Source of the DNA: Olsenella uli
GTDB taxonomy: Bacteria; Actinomycetota; Coriobacteriia; Coriobacteriales; Atopobiaceae
Reading direction: 5' to 3'
DNA: 34,006 nucleotides
Assembly (NCBI RefSeq): GCF_901212675.1
Contig: NZ_CAAKOQ010000019.1
Span: forward strand, 1-34,006
Shown here: piece after piece, positions 1 to 7,596 of the stretch
Layout of the letters: each line of letters begins with the position of its first letter
How positions within the stretch are numbered: position 1 is the first letter of the stretch
The notes under the pieces: model-generated
Seen by the model: only the letters and a program-made list of their open reading frames with translations
Databases searched by the model: none
What the model was told of the DNA's origin: nothing
Program-made: the position numbers and the translations under genes

Positions 1-211
1 GCTTCTCATAGCGGGAGCCATCGGAGGCAAGGTAGATGACGGACTCGCCGCCCTTCGGCGCCTTCATCTTCTTCTCGGCGACGAGCTCGCGGCGCTCCGC
101 GCGGATACGCTCCAGCAGGATGCTTGCCGGCTCGTCGCTGGGGTCTTGCGGTACGAGCTTGCCCTCGACGGCCATCTGCAATATCGAATTCTTGAGGTCC
201 TTGGCCTTCAT
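1..211 (-). CDS. hsdS: Type I restriction-modification specificity subunit HsdS, N-terminal fragment
   Basis: This is the N-terminal part (about 70 codons) of a DNA-specificity subunit; the rest lies beyond the left window edge. The reverse strand reads MKAKDLKNSILQMAVEGKLV and continues with PQDPSDEPASILLERIRAER, the typical opening of HsdS proteins before the first target-recognition domain. HsdS recognises the bipartite target and docks HsdM and HsdR. The ATG at 211 follows the hsdM stop codon directly (TAG then ATG, no spacer), so the two are almost certainly translationally coupled. The target-recognition domains are outside the window, so nothing can be said about specificity or phase-variable hsdS cassettes. 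Confidence 0.88.
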   Translation of the reverse strand, partial: MKAKDLKNSILQMAVEGKLVPQDPSDEPASILLERIRAERRELVAEKKMKAPKGGESVIYLASDGSRYEK

Positions 212-1690
212 CTATGCATCAATCCCCAGGATCTCGCAAATCTGCGCGAGCTTGGCATTTATCTGCTCATCGAGTTCGCGACGACGCGAGCGGTATTGCG
301 CGATGAGCTCGTCGGGCGGAAGCACCTCTTCCTCCTCGTGCGGGTAACCGCACAGATCGAGGTTATAGCCGCCTTCCTTGAGCTCCTCTGGCGGGTAGAA
401 CCTCGCTTTGGGGTTGCCGTCCTTGATGATCTCTTCGCGATTCCCCCACCATGCACGTACCGGTTCGAAGTGCTCGGTGCGAATGGGCTTCGTCTTCGAG
501 AAATGCTTATAGCCCTCGGGCATGTCCATGCGGTAGAACCACACGCCTTCGGACTTGCCTGCGTTGTCGAAGAAGAGCACGTTCGTGGTGATGGGGGTAT
601 ATGGCGCGAACACACTCTGCGGCAGCCTCAGAACGGTATGGAGGTTGAATTCCTCAACGAGGCGGCACTTAATCTCGGTCTTCGCGCCGTCAGCCCCGAA
701 CAGGAACCCGTCCGGAATGATGACGGCGGCTCGGCCTCCTTTTTTGAGACGGTATAGGATGAGGGCAAGAAAGAGGTCGGCCGTCTCGGAGCTGCGCAGA
801 GCTGTGGGGAAGTTGTTTTGTATACTCGCCTGCTCGGAGCCCCCGTAGGGCGGATTCATGAGCACGACGTCGAACTGGCCATCAGCCCTGTGCTTCCACT
901 CACGCACGTCCGATTCGAGCGAGTTGGCGTGAAACACCTGCGGGTTATCAATGTCGTGCAGGAGCATGTTGGTAACGCAGAGCAGATAGGGCAGCTGTTT
1001 TTTCTCGATGCCGTATATCGACCTAGAGTAGAGCTCTCGGTCCGCCGGCGTCTTCACTTGTGCGTCAAGGAGCTTGAGCGCACTCGTGAGGAATCCACCC
1101 GTGCCGCACGCGAAGTCGGCGACCCTCTCGCCGAGCTTTGGTGCGAGCATTTCCGCCATGAAGTCAGTCACCGCACGCGGCGTGTAGAACTCGCCGGCGT
1201 TGCCTGCCGACTGGAGATCCTTGAGGATGGTCTCGTAGATCTCGCCGAAGGCATGGCGCTCCTTGTACTCGGTGAAGTCGACAGCCTCGTCTATCGCGTT
1301 GATGACCTGACGGAGCAGCACGCCGTCCTTCATATAGTTGTTCGCATCGGTAAAGGCAGCCTTAACGATGGCGTGCTTGAGTGGCGCCTCGGGCTCGAGG
1401 TCGAGGCCCTGAAGCGTCTTGAACAAGTCGTTGTTCACGAAGTCGAGCAGTTCTGGCCCGGTGAGCGCCTTCCCATCCTTGTTGTCGTGGGCCCAGGTAT
1501 GCCAGCGCAGGCGTTCCGGGATTATGGACTCGTAGTCATCGTCATGGAACTCCCACTCCTCCTCCTTGGCGTCGTAGATCTTGAGGAAGAAGAGCCATGT
1601 CATCTGCTCGATGCGCTGCGCATCGCCGTTGATGCCCGCGTCCTTGCGCATGATGTTCTGCAGGGTTTTGACCAGCGTTCCGAGTGCCAT
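212..1690 (-). CDS. hsdM: Type I restriction-modification DNA methyltransferase subunit HsdM
   Basis: Modification subunit (492 aa) that transfers methyl groups from S-adenosylmethionine to adenine in the HsdS-defined target. The N-terminal helical domain (about residues 1-150) carries the LFFLKIYD-type segment of HsdM. It is followed by the EFYTPR motif near residue 167, the AdoMet-binding motif FACGTGG near 195-201, and the catalytic motif IV NPPYG near residue 275, as in N6-adenine methylases. The length is normal. It starts 18 nt after the hsdR stop with AAAGGAA as ribosome binding site, and ends abutting the hsdS start. The gene order hsdR-hsdM-hsdS implies one polycistronic message. No lesion is visible. 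Confidence 0.95.
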   Translation of the reverse strand: MALGTLVKTLQNIMRKDAGINGDAQRIEQMTWLFFLKIYDAKEEEWEFHDDDYESIIPERLRWHTWAHDNKDGKALTGPELLDFVNNDLFKTLQGLDLEPEAPLKHAIVKAAFTDANNYMKDGVLLRQVINAIDEAVDFTEYKERHAFGEIYETILKDLQSAGNAGEFYTPRAVTDFMAEMLAPKLGERVADFACGTGGFLTSALKLLDAQVKTPADRELYSRSIYGIEKKQLPYLLCVTNMLLHDIDNPQVFHANSLESDVREWKHRADGQFDVVLMNPPYGGSEQASIQNNFPTALRSSETADLFLALILYRLKKGGRAAVIIPDGFLFGADGAKTEIKCRLVEEFNLHTVLRLPQSVFAPYTPITTNVLFFDNAGKSEGVWFYRMDMPEGYKHFSKTKPIRTEHFEPVRAWWGNREEIIKDGNPKARFYPPEELKEGGYNLDLCGYPHEEEEVLPPDELIAQYRSRRRELDEQINAKLAQICEILGIDA

Positions 1691-1708
1691 TCGTCTGTGG
1701 TTCCTTTC

Positions 1709-4039
1709 CTATGCCGCGTAGATGGCGTCTTCAAGCGCCTGCACGGCGCGGATGTATTGCTGTTTGCCGCCAAATGCGCGGACGATTTTCATGGGGCTTC
1801 CGAACCTCCTGAACTCTTCGAGGTCGAGCACGCGCGTGTCGTCGAGGTCGACGAGGTTCGAGGTCGCGTACTTCTCGAGCAGCGTTTCCAGCACCTCGCG
1901 GGCAACGCCGGCGTAGTCGTAAAGGTAGCCTCTCTTTTTCACATTGTTGGCGCGCTCGGATCGGGTGAGCGGCTTCTGATCGTAGGCTATGTGGCAGATG
2001 AGGTCGAAGTCGCTCATTTGGTCCTGGCCCGACTCTTGTCTGAGTTCTTCGAGGAAGACGCCCCTCTCCTCCAGCTCGTCGATGATGGCCTGTTTTCTGT
2101 CCTCCGCCTTCCAGGCAACGAGGAAGCGGTCGAGGGTGTCGTACTCTCCGAGAATGTTCTTCTTTGTGTAGCCCTTGAGGCTCTCCGTCACGAGCTCCCC
2201 GGTGGTCGAGTAATACTCGACGCGTTCGGAGACGACGCGGACCTCGACCCCGTGGACGTAGTATTTTATCCGCTTCTTCTCGGGGTCATCTGCATCATCC
2301 GGCCACGTAGGCGGCTCCGGGTTCGGGGTTACGTCCGGCGGGGAATCGGGCATGTCTGGGCTTGGGTCCATGGGACCGTCCGGTGCGGGCTCGTAGACCT
2401 GTGCGGGCTCCCCGTCGAACGAAGGATCCACGAAGAGACGCGAGGCGTCACGGAAGTCCAGGATGGTGAAATAGAGCTTCCCGTAGGGCTCGTAGATTCG
2501 TGTGCCACGACCGATGATTTGCTTGAACTCGGTCATGCCCTGCTCGCCGAAGAGGTTGTCGAGCACGATGACCTTGCACGTCTTGCAGTTGACGCCGGTA
2601 GTGAGGAGTTTCGACGTGGTGACGACCGTGGGGTACTTTTCGTCGGGGTCCATGAAGTTGTCGAGCTGCGCCTTACCCTCGGCTGAGTCCCCGGTGATTC
2701 GCATGACGTAGGTGGGATGCTCCTTGGCAATGTCGCTGTTCTCGTTCACGAACGCCTGCCTCATGCGCTCGGCGTGGTCGATGTCTACGCAGAACACGAT
2801 GGTCTTGGCGTAGCGGTCCGTTTCCCTGAGGAACTGGGTAACCTTGCGGGCGACCGCCTCCGTACGCTCACGGATGACGAGCTCGCGGTCGAAGTCCTGC
2901 TTCTCGTAGACGCGATCAGCAACCGCCTCGCCATTGTCGTCAACGGTGCCGGCCTCAGGGCGCCACCCATAAACGTCGATGTTGAGTTTGGGGCGAATGA
3001 CCTTGTAGGGCGCAAGGAATCCGTCCTCGATGCCCTGCTTGAGCGAGTAAGTGTAGACAGGATCACCAAAGTAATCGATGTTGGAGACGTCCTTAGTCTC
3101 CTTGGGTGTGGCGGTCATGCCAATCTGAATCGCCTCGTTGAAGTACGTGAGAATCTTGCGCCATGCTGAGTCAGCTGCAGCGCTACCGCGGTGGCACTCG
3201 TCCACTATGATGAGGTCGAAGAACTCTCGATCGAACTCCCGGAAGATCTCCTCGCCGTTCTCGCCGACAAGCTGCTGGTAGAGGGCAAAGTAGACCTGGT
3301 AGGCGGAGTCGAGCTTCCGACCCGTTACCTTTGTGGTCACCTTTTCCAGCGGCTTGAAGTCACCCGTGATGGTCTGGTCGACGAGCACGTTGCGGTCCGC
3401 AAGGTAGAGCACCTTGTTGACCTCGCCCGACTCGCGTAGGCGATGGACGATCTGAAACGCTGTGAAGGTCTTGCCCGTGCCAGTAGCCATAACGAGAAGG
3501 ATGCGGTCTTTGCCACGCGCAACGGCCTCGAGCGTGCGGTTCACGGCGATGCGCTGGTAGTAGCGAGGGCTGTTTCCGCCATACTCTCGATAGTAAGGCG
3601 TTGTAACGACCTGTTCGGGATATTCGCCCTCCAAGCCACGCCCCGCACGGTAGCGAGCCCAGAGCTCGGCAGGGGTAGGAAACTCATCCATCCCCAGCGG
3701 CCTCTCCTTACCGGTGCAGAAATCATGCTCGATGAAGCCCTTGCCGTTCGTGCTGTACGCGAAGGGGACATCGAGCGCCTGCGCATAACCTATGGCCTGC
3801 TGGAGCCCCGCGCCGATGCTGTGCTCGGTATCCTTGGCCTCGACGACAGCGAGTGGAAGGTCGGGGGCGTACATGAGTAGGTAATCGGCCTTCTTCGGTT
3901 TCTTTCGCGACGTGAAGTGACCGCGAACGACAATCTCACCGTCAGTGAAGTAGTACTCGGTGAATATCTGGCTCTTGAAGTCCCAACTCCTCTTTAGGGC
4001 GGGGTCGATGAACTTGAGGCGGGTATCCGACTCGTTCAC
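1709..4039 (-). CDS. hsdR: Type I restriction endonuclease subunit HsdR (EcoEI-like)
   Basis: Restriction and translocation subunit (776 aa). An N-terminal PD-(D/E)xK nuclease is indicated by D52 and the E67-A-K69 pair. The superfamily 2 helicase motor follows: Walker A ATGTGKT at 185-191, DECH at 280-283, TAT at 309-311 and IGRGTR near 525. A Pro/Asp-rich linker (about 575-615) leads to the C-terminal domain that contacts HsdM, as in the EcoEI type. The start codon is GTG (4039-4037), overlapping the stop of the upstream RHH gene by 4 nt (GTGA), so translation is probably coupled. All catalytic motifs are present, so it is predicted active. It would cleave unmodified foreign DNA after ATP-driven translocation. 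Confidence 0.95.
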   Translation of the reverse strand: MNESDTRLKFIDPALKRSWDFKSQIFTEYYFTDGEIVVRGHFTSRKKPKKADYLLMYAPDLPLAVVEAKDTEHSIGAGLQQAIGYAQALDVPFAYSTNGKGFIEHDFCTGKERPLGMDEFPTPAELWARYRAGRGLEGEYPEQVVTTPYYREYGGNSPRYYQRIAVNRTLEAVARGKDRILLVMATGTGKTFTAFQIVHRLRESGEVNKVLYLADRNVLVDQTITGDFKPLEKVTTKVTGRKLDSAYQVYFALYQQLVGENGEEIFREFDREFFDLIIVDECHRGSAAADSAWRKILTYFNEAIQIGMTATPKETKDVSNIDYFGDPVYTYSLKQGIEDGFLAPYKVIRPKLNIDVYGWRPEAGTVDDNGEAVADRVYEKQDFDRELVIRERTEAVARKVTQFLRETDRYAKTIVFCVDIDHAERMRQAFVNENSDIAKEHPTYVMRITGDSAEGKAQLDNFMDPDEKYPTVVTTSKLLTTGVNCKTCKVIVLDNLFGEQGMTEFKQIIGRGTRIYEPYGKLYFTILDFRDASRLFVDPSFDGEPAQVYEPAPDGPMDPSPDMPDSPPDVTPNPEPPTWPDDADDPEKKRIKYYVHGVEVRVVSERVEYYSTTGELVTESLKGYTKKNILGEYDTLDRFLVAWKAEDRKQAIIDELEERGVFLEELRQESGQDQMSDFDLICHIAYDQKPLTRSERANNVKKRGYLYDYAGVAREVLETLLEKYATSNLVDLDDTRVLDLEEFRRFGSPMKIVRAFGGKQQYIRAVQALEDAIYAA

Positions 4040-4239
4040 TTCGTCCTCCTCACTGCCTCATCGGCAAGCATCGAGGTTATGAAGGCGCTCACGGTCTTGC
4101 AGTCTCGCGCAGCCATATCGGCCACGGCCTTCTTGAGCTCCGGGGTCACCGCGAAGATGATCCTCTCGGACTTCTTGCCGAGCAGCAACTCCTGACGACA
4201 CTCTTGTTCGTCCACCGTGGACCGCCCCCGTCTTCTCAT
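4036..4239 (-). CDS. Small ribbon-helix-helix DNA-binding protein, first gene of the hsd operon
   Basis: A 67-residue basic protein. Residues about 23-60 (SERIIFAVTPELKKAVADMA followed by a helix and FITSMLADEA) match the beta-helix-helix pattern of RHH/CopG-Arc regulators, with a short beta strand IIFAV and two amphipathic helices. It overlaps the hsdR start by 4 nt and has a 14-bp perfect palindrome 6 nt upstream of its ATG. I infer an autoregulator of the restriction operon; RHH proteins commonly bind such palindromes as dimers. No Shine-Dalgarno sequence precedes the ATG at 4239, so translation may be leaderless, or an internal GTG/TTG start may be used (the RHH core begins near residue 23). 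A plasmid mobilisation-type RHH accessory protein is the alternative. Confidence 0.7.
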   Translation of the reverse strand: MRRRGRSTVDEQECRQELLLGKKSERIIFAVTPELKKAVADMAARDCKTVSAFITSMLADEAVRRTK

Positions 4240-4245
4240 GCATAC

Positions 4246-4259
4246 AACTTATATAAGTT
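4246..4259. promoter_or_regulatory. 14-bp perfect palindrome, probable operator of the RHH-hsdRMS operon
   Basis: AACTTATATAAGTT is fully self-complementary and lies in an AT-rich island directly upstream of the RHH gene. Read on the minus strand it contains TATAAG and TAAGTT. With TGGGCA 16 nt upstream of TAAGTT this makes a plausible promoter whose transcript would start at or near the ATG. A repressor bound here would block RNA polymerase. TACAAC occurs on both sides (4243-4248 and 4260-4265). The palindrome is seen; the operator and promoter roles are inferred. Confidence 0.6.
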
Positions 4260-4317
4260 TACAACACTGCCCAGGAGGTCTTATGAAAACACGGGGTAGA
4301 AATGCCGGAGTAAAGGA

Positions 4318-4342
4318 GGCCCCATTCAGGATGAATGGGGCC
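4318..4342 (-). terminator. Intrinsic terminator of the DUF4417 cassette
   Basis: Perfect 11-bp stem GGCCCCATTCA / TGAATGGGGCC with a 3-nt loop, 5 nt past the stop codon of the gene ending at 4348. On the minus strand the stem is followed by TCCTTTACT, a weak T-tract. It separates the cassette from the RHH-hsd operon, which has its own promoter region further left. Confidence 0.75.
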
Positions 4343-4347
4343 ATCGC

Positions 4348-4629
4348 TTACGCGTACAGTGAGGTCATCTCGCCCTCCGCCTGCCAGAAGGTGAGGCCGT
4401 CGAAGAGCGGCGCCTCGAGGAACGCCTCGACGCACTCCGCCATGGTGTGCGCGCGGTGGGTCCAGATGTAGTCCTCGGGGTCGGGCGCCCAGCGGTCCAT
4501 GTGGGCGAACCAGGTGCCGTCGGGCTCGGTGGAGCCCTCGACGAAGTAGGTGCGCCCGCGGAAGCTGAACGTCTGCTCCATGCCGTAGGTGAGGTCGTCG
4601 ATGAACTCCTGCGGTGAACGGTCTCTCAT
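4348..4629 (-). CDS. Hypothetical protein, third gene of the DUF4417 cassette
   Basis: Acidic 93-residue protein rich in aromatic residues (Trp/Phe/Tyr), without a signal peptide or membrane segment. I do not recognise a family. Its ATG shares one base with the stop codon of the preceding gene (TGATG), so it is translated from the same message and probably coupled. A strong hairpin follows the stop. The co-transcription with a DUF4417 protein and a small MGGRG protein is the only functional hint. Codon use is GC-rich, like its neighbours, which supports a real gene. Confidence 0.7.
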   Translation of the reverse strand: MRDRSPQEFIDDLTYGMEQTFSFRGRTYFVEGSTEPDGTWFAHMDRWAPDPEDYIWTHRAHTMAECVEAFLEAPLFDGLTFWQAEGEMTSLYA

Positions 4630-4997
4630 CAGAGCCTCACTCCCTTGAAGAACTTCTTGTACTTCTCGAGCTCCTCCGGGGTGATGGGGCGCGTGGTGCG
4701 CCCGAAGTCCCGGGTGTACTCGTGGACGTGGAAGACCTTGTCCGCCTTCGGGTCGATCTTCGGCTCGTGGTGCCAGCCGATCTCGAAGGTGAGGTAGTGG
4801 TCCTTGTCGTACTCCCGATACTGCTTGAAGACGCCGTTCCTGTCGAGCAGGACGTAGGCCCCGCTCGAGTGGGCCTCCTCGGGGAGCTTGAGCGAGCCGG
4901 AGAGCGGCCTGAGGACCTTGACGCCCTCGATCTTGTCCACGGTCTCGAACTTGTACGCGACGTTGTTCCCCGCCGCGAAGGTGCCGCGTCCGCCCAT
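4629..4997 (-). CDS. Small MGGRG-start protein of unknown function, second gene of the DUF4417 cassette
   Basis: 122 residues from the ATG at 4997, beginning MGGRGTFAAGNNVAYKFETV. I chose this start because it lies one base after the upstream stop codon (TAG, 1 nt, ATG) and because MGGRG openings are familiar from small proteins of phages and mobile elements; an open frame extends further but inside the upstream gene. The protein is soluble, with many charged and aromatic residues, several His residues in the second half (GWHHEP, VFHVHEY) and a Lys-rich C terminus. No catalytic motif is evident. The phage-type origin is recalled, not tested. Confidence 0.68.
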   Translation of the reverse strand: MGGRGTFAAGNNVAYKFETVDKIEGVKVLRPLSGSLKLPEEAHSSGAYVLLDRNGVFKQYREYDKDHYLTFEIGWHHEPKIDPKADKVFHVHEYTRDFGRTTRPITPEELEKYKKFFKGVRL

Positions 4998-4998
4998 G

Positions 4999-5682
4999 CT
5001 AGCGCGCCGCCTTGCGGGAGCCGAGGTAGTCGACCTCGATAACATCGCCGCGCATGCCGGGGACGGGCTTGCCGAGGCAGATGACCGTCTCGGGCCGCAC
5101 CTGCTCGAGCATGGCGTCGTACCCGCGCAGAAACCGCATGCGGCCGGTGCGGCACCCGAGCGTGCTCACCGCGACAACGGAGCCCTCATCGACGCCGGCA
5201 AAGCAGAAGTCGAAGGTAGGCGCAAGTCCCCACCCCATCGTGGGGACGACGGTAAGCCCGTGCCCCTGCCAGTACGCCCCGCACCAGCGACTCTTGCCCA
5301 CCGACTCGATCTGTCGCCAGAGTGGCATCTCCGGGAAGAGCGAGTAGTCCGGGGTGAGCGCGAAGCGGTACTGGGAGTACTTGGCGAGCCTGCGCTCCGG
5401 ATGGCGGTAGGCGTCCTCGAAGCGGGCGTCGTCCACGAAGTGGTGGACGCCCCTCCAAGCGTTCTTATGGTCGTTGGGGCGCGTGTCGGTGCACGCGATG
5501 AGGCCGACGGGGCGGGAGAGGTCGACGGGCTGTTTGCGGACGACGGGGATGTCCCAACGTCCCTCCTGGCGGTAACCGTTGCGCAGGAAGAGCGGGTCGC
5601 TGCGATATGCCGCCTTCGGCTTGGGGGTGTGACGGGTGTTTCCCTCGCGTTGAGGGGTAAGGGTGATGGTCGGATGCTCCAA
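4999..5682 (-). CDS. DUF4417 domain protein, first gene of a three-gene cassette
   Basis: 227-residue protein matching my knowledge of DUF4417, a family of unknown function common in phages and mobile elements. Supporting stretches are VHHFVDDARFED, ALTPDYSLFPEMPLWRQIES, GAYWQGHGLTVVPTMGW and TFDFCFAGVDEGSVVAVSTL. The start is TTG at 5682, preceded by AAAGGAGG with a 5-nt spacer; an ATG at 5687 belongs to a different frame. The next gene begins one base after the stop. The conserved Asp, Tyr, Trp and Pro residues in the middle suggest an enzyme fold, but no reaction is known to me. With its two coupled partners it forms a compact operon ending in a perfect hairpin. Confidence 0.82.
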   Translation of the reverse strand: MEHPTITLTPQREGNTRHTPKPKAAYRSDPLFLRNGYRQEGRWDIPVVRKQPVDLSRPVGLIACTDTRPNDHKNAWRGVHHFVDDARFEDAYRHPERRLAKYSQYRFALTPDYSLFPEMPLWRQIESVGKSRWCGAYWQGHGLTVVPTMGWGLAPTFDFCFAGVDEGSVVAVSTLGCRTGRMRFLRGYDAMLEQVRPETVICLGKPVPGMRGDVIEVDYLGSRKAAR

Positions 5683-5844
5683 GGCATCCTCCTTTCAAAT
5701 CTGAAATGTAAGGAATCGCGAACAGCGAGTTCTACAGATTCGAAAGGGCGTACAATTCGTCTTGTCTAGGGAGTGGATGTACGCCGCTTTCGTGAGGGGA
5801 TCGTTGCTATGGCGGCGGTGCCCTCGTCTTTTCCATGCCGTTGT

Positions 5845-6408
5845 CTACAGGCTGAACGTCTTTGCCCACATGGCCCCCTTCCCCCTGACTGCCTTGAGCT
5901 GCGTGCTGGCCGCCGTGATGGTGACGTTGTAGAGCTCGCAGATCTCCTCGGGTTCGAGACGGATGATCTTATCGGCCGGCATGAGCAAGGCACCGCCAAA
6001 GGCATTAGCCTGCCACTCCGAACTTCGGTAGGCGGGGATCGACTTCGTCGCCTGCTTGCGGGCGAGCGCTATAGGGATGTTGTTGTGCACGAGCAGGTGG
6101 CCCGTCTCGTGGGCCACAGTCATGCGCGCCAAGGGCTGCCCGTCGACGGCGGTGTCGTAGACGTCCTGCCGGAGTCTGATGAGATGCCTGCTCGGATAGG
6201 TCTCGCCCAACTTTTCGCCGAGTTCGCGCGGCCGGAGCACCTGCAGCTCGAAGTCCTCGTAGATCTCTGGCAGGACAAGCTCCACAAACCGCATGATGGG
6301 AAATGGGCCGACCCCCTTGTACCCCGAGATCTGATGGACGAGGTGCGCCAGGCGCGTCAAGTCCTCTCTGCTGTGCGGCGGAACCTCGTAGCCGTAGTCG
6401 TGGGTCAT
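5845..6408 (-). CDS. ImmA/IrrE-family metallopeptidase
   Basis: 187-residue protein from ATG 6408. The zinc motif HETGHLLVH lies in the middle (about residues 99-107), and SEWQANAFGGALLMP follows as the downstream part of the fold, in which the Glu is the usual third zinc ligand. ImmA/IrrE peptidases cleave partner XRE repressors and so switch on mobile elements or stress genes. The gene lies 7 nt after the XRE gene on the same strand, the standard arrangement. No close Shine-Dalgarno is present (GAGGAA is 12 nt upstream), which may mean coupling to the upstream gene. An open frame upstream of 6408 overlaps the XRE gene and is not used. Confidence 0.9.
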   Translation of the reverse strand: MTHDYGYEVPPHSREDLTRLAHLVHQISGYKGVGPFPIMRFVELVLPEIYEDFELQVLRPRELGEKLGETYPSRHLIRLRQDVYDTAVDGQPLARMTVAHETGHLLVHNNIPIALARKQATKSIPAYRSSEWQANAFGGALLMPADKIIRLEPEEICELYNVTITAASTQLKAVRGKGAMWAKTFSL

Positions 6409-6415
6409 TTCATAG

Positions 6416-6769
6416 TTAATCTTCCTCAAGGATCCCCCTAATGCTCTTCTTCTGCTCGTCGCTGAGGGTGGCGAACTTGCGGGCGAACGCGACGGCGAGC
6501 CGCTGGTCCTGGTTCGGCAGGCCCTTGATTTGCAGCTCGACCTCATCCCTAGAGCGGTCGTAGGCGTCTCGGAGCTCGGCCGCCTGCTTTTGGCTCAGTT
6601 CGTACGTGCCGATGACCCGCTCCAAGAAGCCCTTGCCGGGCTTGCGCCTCCCCGCCTCGATGGACGAGAGCGTGGAGGAGGCGAGGCCGAGGCGATCGGC
6701 CATCTGCTTCATGAGCTCGTCGTTATCCACCCTTAGTTTCCTCAGGAACTTGCCAAGTTCGGTTGCCAT
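6416..6769 (-). CDS. XRE-family helix-turn-helix regulator paired with ImmA/IrrE peptidase
   Basis: 117 residues. The N-terminal helix-turn-helix (about residues 5-60) includes LMKQMADRLGLASSTLSSIE, the recognition-helix region of Cro/CI-type repressors, followed by a helical tail that is probably the target of the neighbouring peptidase. AAAGGAGA precedes the ATG at 6769. An inverted repeat with 7-bp arms lies 25 nt upstream and is the likely autoregulatory site. By analogy with ImmR/ImmA of ICEBs1 and phage repressor/peptidase pairs, it probably keeps a mobile element silent until the peptidase cleaves it. No integrase or excision gene remains in view. Confidence 0.9.
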   Translation of the reverse strand: MATELGKFLRKLRVDNDELMKQMADRLGLASSTLSSIEAGRRKPGKGFLERVIGTYELSQKQAAELRDAYDRSRDEVELQIKGLPNQDQRLAVAFARKFATLSDEQKKSIRGILEED

Positions 6770-6793
6770 GCTGTCTCCTTTCGCGCTGAGCCG

Positions 6794-6815
6794 AGTTTAC
6801 ACCATCTTGTAAACT
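6794..6815. promoter_or_regulatory. Inverted-repeat operator upstream of the XRE-ImmA operon
   Basis: AGTTTAC and GTAAACT form 7-bp arms around an 8-nt spacer, 25 nt upstream of the XRE start and in AT-rich DNA. On the minus strand the distal arm (TAAACT) could serve as a -10 element, so repressor binding would block transcription. AAGTTTACA also occurs next to the palindrome upstream of the RHH gene (4255-4263), a short match that may be chance. Confidence 0.6.
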
Positions 6816-7040
6816 TAAACCACAGATTGAGATAATTCCTTCTCCGATTTTGTAATACCGCTCACGGCATGGGCCACGACCCGAAAGGGCAAGGGTTCCA
6901 TTGCTTATCGCCCAGTCACGTATCCGCATATGACAGCCGGTTTGACAATATGTTCATCGGCTGACGAGCGCGGGATCGCCCCCTAAAAGGAGGAAGCCCC
7001 CTCTTGCTTGGCCGCGGGTTAGCATCTGACCGGCTTGGAG
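6816..7040. other. Intergenic junction between the XRE operon and the prophage remnant
   Basis: Together with the terminator and the next start site this makes about 330 nt without a convincing gene. The first part (to about 6870) is AT-rich and probably holds the leftward promoter of the XRE operon. The rest has no open frame with coding character and no tRNA or attachment-site motif that I can recognise. The stretch appears to be the left breakpoint of the phage remnant. Confidence 0.4.
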
Positions 7041-7071
7041 AATGCCCGCAACGGTAATCGTTGCGGGCATT
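7041..7071 (+). terminator. Strong intrinsic terminator immediately before the phage scaffold gene
   Basis: 13-bp perfect stem AATGCCCGCAACG / CGTTGCGGGCATT with a 5-nt loop, followed by TTTCTT on the plus strand. No intact plus-strand gene ends here, so it is probably what remains of the end of a deleted upstream gene. It would also insulate the phage genes from upstream transcription. Confidence 0.75.
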
Positions 7072-7104
7072 TTTCTTACCCGCCCGGACGTTGGAGGTCC
7101 AGAC

Positions 7105-7557
7105 GTGGAGGGTGAGCAGGATGGCAAGCCGGAGGAGGCCCAGGCGGAGCAGGGGCAGCAGGGCGAGCCGACGCAGCCGCAGGGGCGGCAGGCGCAGCAG
7201 GTAGAGAAGCCGGACTACGAGCCCCTGCTCGACCGGCAGGACGCGCGGATCCGCGAGCTGGAGTCGCAGGTGGCGGAGGCCGCCAAGTCCCGGGAGGCCG
7301 CGGACAAGCTGGCGGCGGAGATCGAGCGCCTTCGCGCGGAGGCCGCCGAGGAGCGCACGGGCTACGAGCTGAGACTCGCAGGAGCGCGCAACGTGACGGC
7401 CGCGCGGGCACTGCTCGCCGAGCACGGCGGCGACGTGGCCGAGCTGAAGGGCGCGAAACCGTGGCTGTTCGCCTCCGAGCCGCCCGCCGGCGGCACCACG
7501 GGCCTGGAGCCCGCGGGCACCGCGGCCAAGGCCGAGCAGCAGACCATGAGCCGCTAG
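7105..7557 (+). CDS. Phage capsid scaffold protein (prophage remnant)
   Basis: 150 residues from GTG 7105, which has GGAGG 7 nt upstream; the longer frame from ATG 7042 would have to start inside the terminator hairpin. The N-terminal part is Gln/Glu-rich and disordered. The middle (about residues 40-95) is a charged coiled coil (RIRELESQVAEAAKSREAAD), and the C-terminal part (ARNVTAARALLAEHGGDVAE) is the compact end typical of tailed-phage scaffold proteins, which template capsid assembly and are then removed. It lies directly before the major capsid gene, as usual in such phages. Portal, terminase and tail genes are absent, so it cannot make particles alone. Confidence 0.72.
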   Translation: MEGEQDGKPEEAQAEQGQQGEPTQPQGRQAQQVEKPDYEPLLDRQDARIRELESQVAEAAKSREAADKLAAEIERLRAEAAEERTGYELRLAGARNVTAARALLAEHGGDVAELKGAKPWLFASEPPAGGTTGLEPAGTAAKAEQQTMSR

Positions 7558-7596
7558 CGAGCAATCGCCGGCCTGGATGACGAGGAGTAACCCCCT

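Noticed and set aside
818..2686. Long plus-strand open frame (622 codons) opposite hsdM/hsdR
   Set aside because: It is the antisense shadow of conserved genes, with protein of no recognisable fold and no ribosome binding site. High GC makes such frames common.
6942..7040. Possible tRNA remnant or attachment site beside the phage scaffold gene
   Set aside because: No TpsiC-loop or acceptor-stem pattern can be built; the sequence is too short and unspecific to support it.
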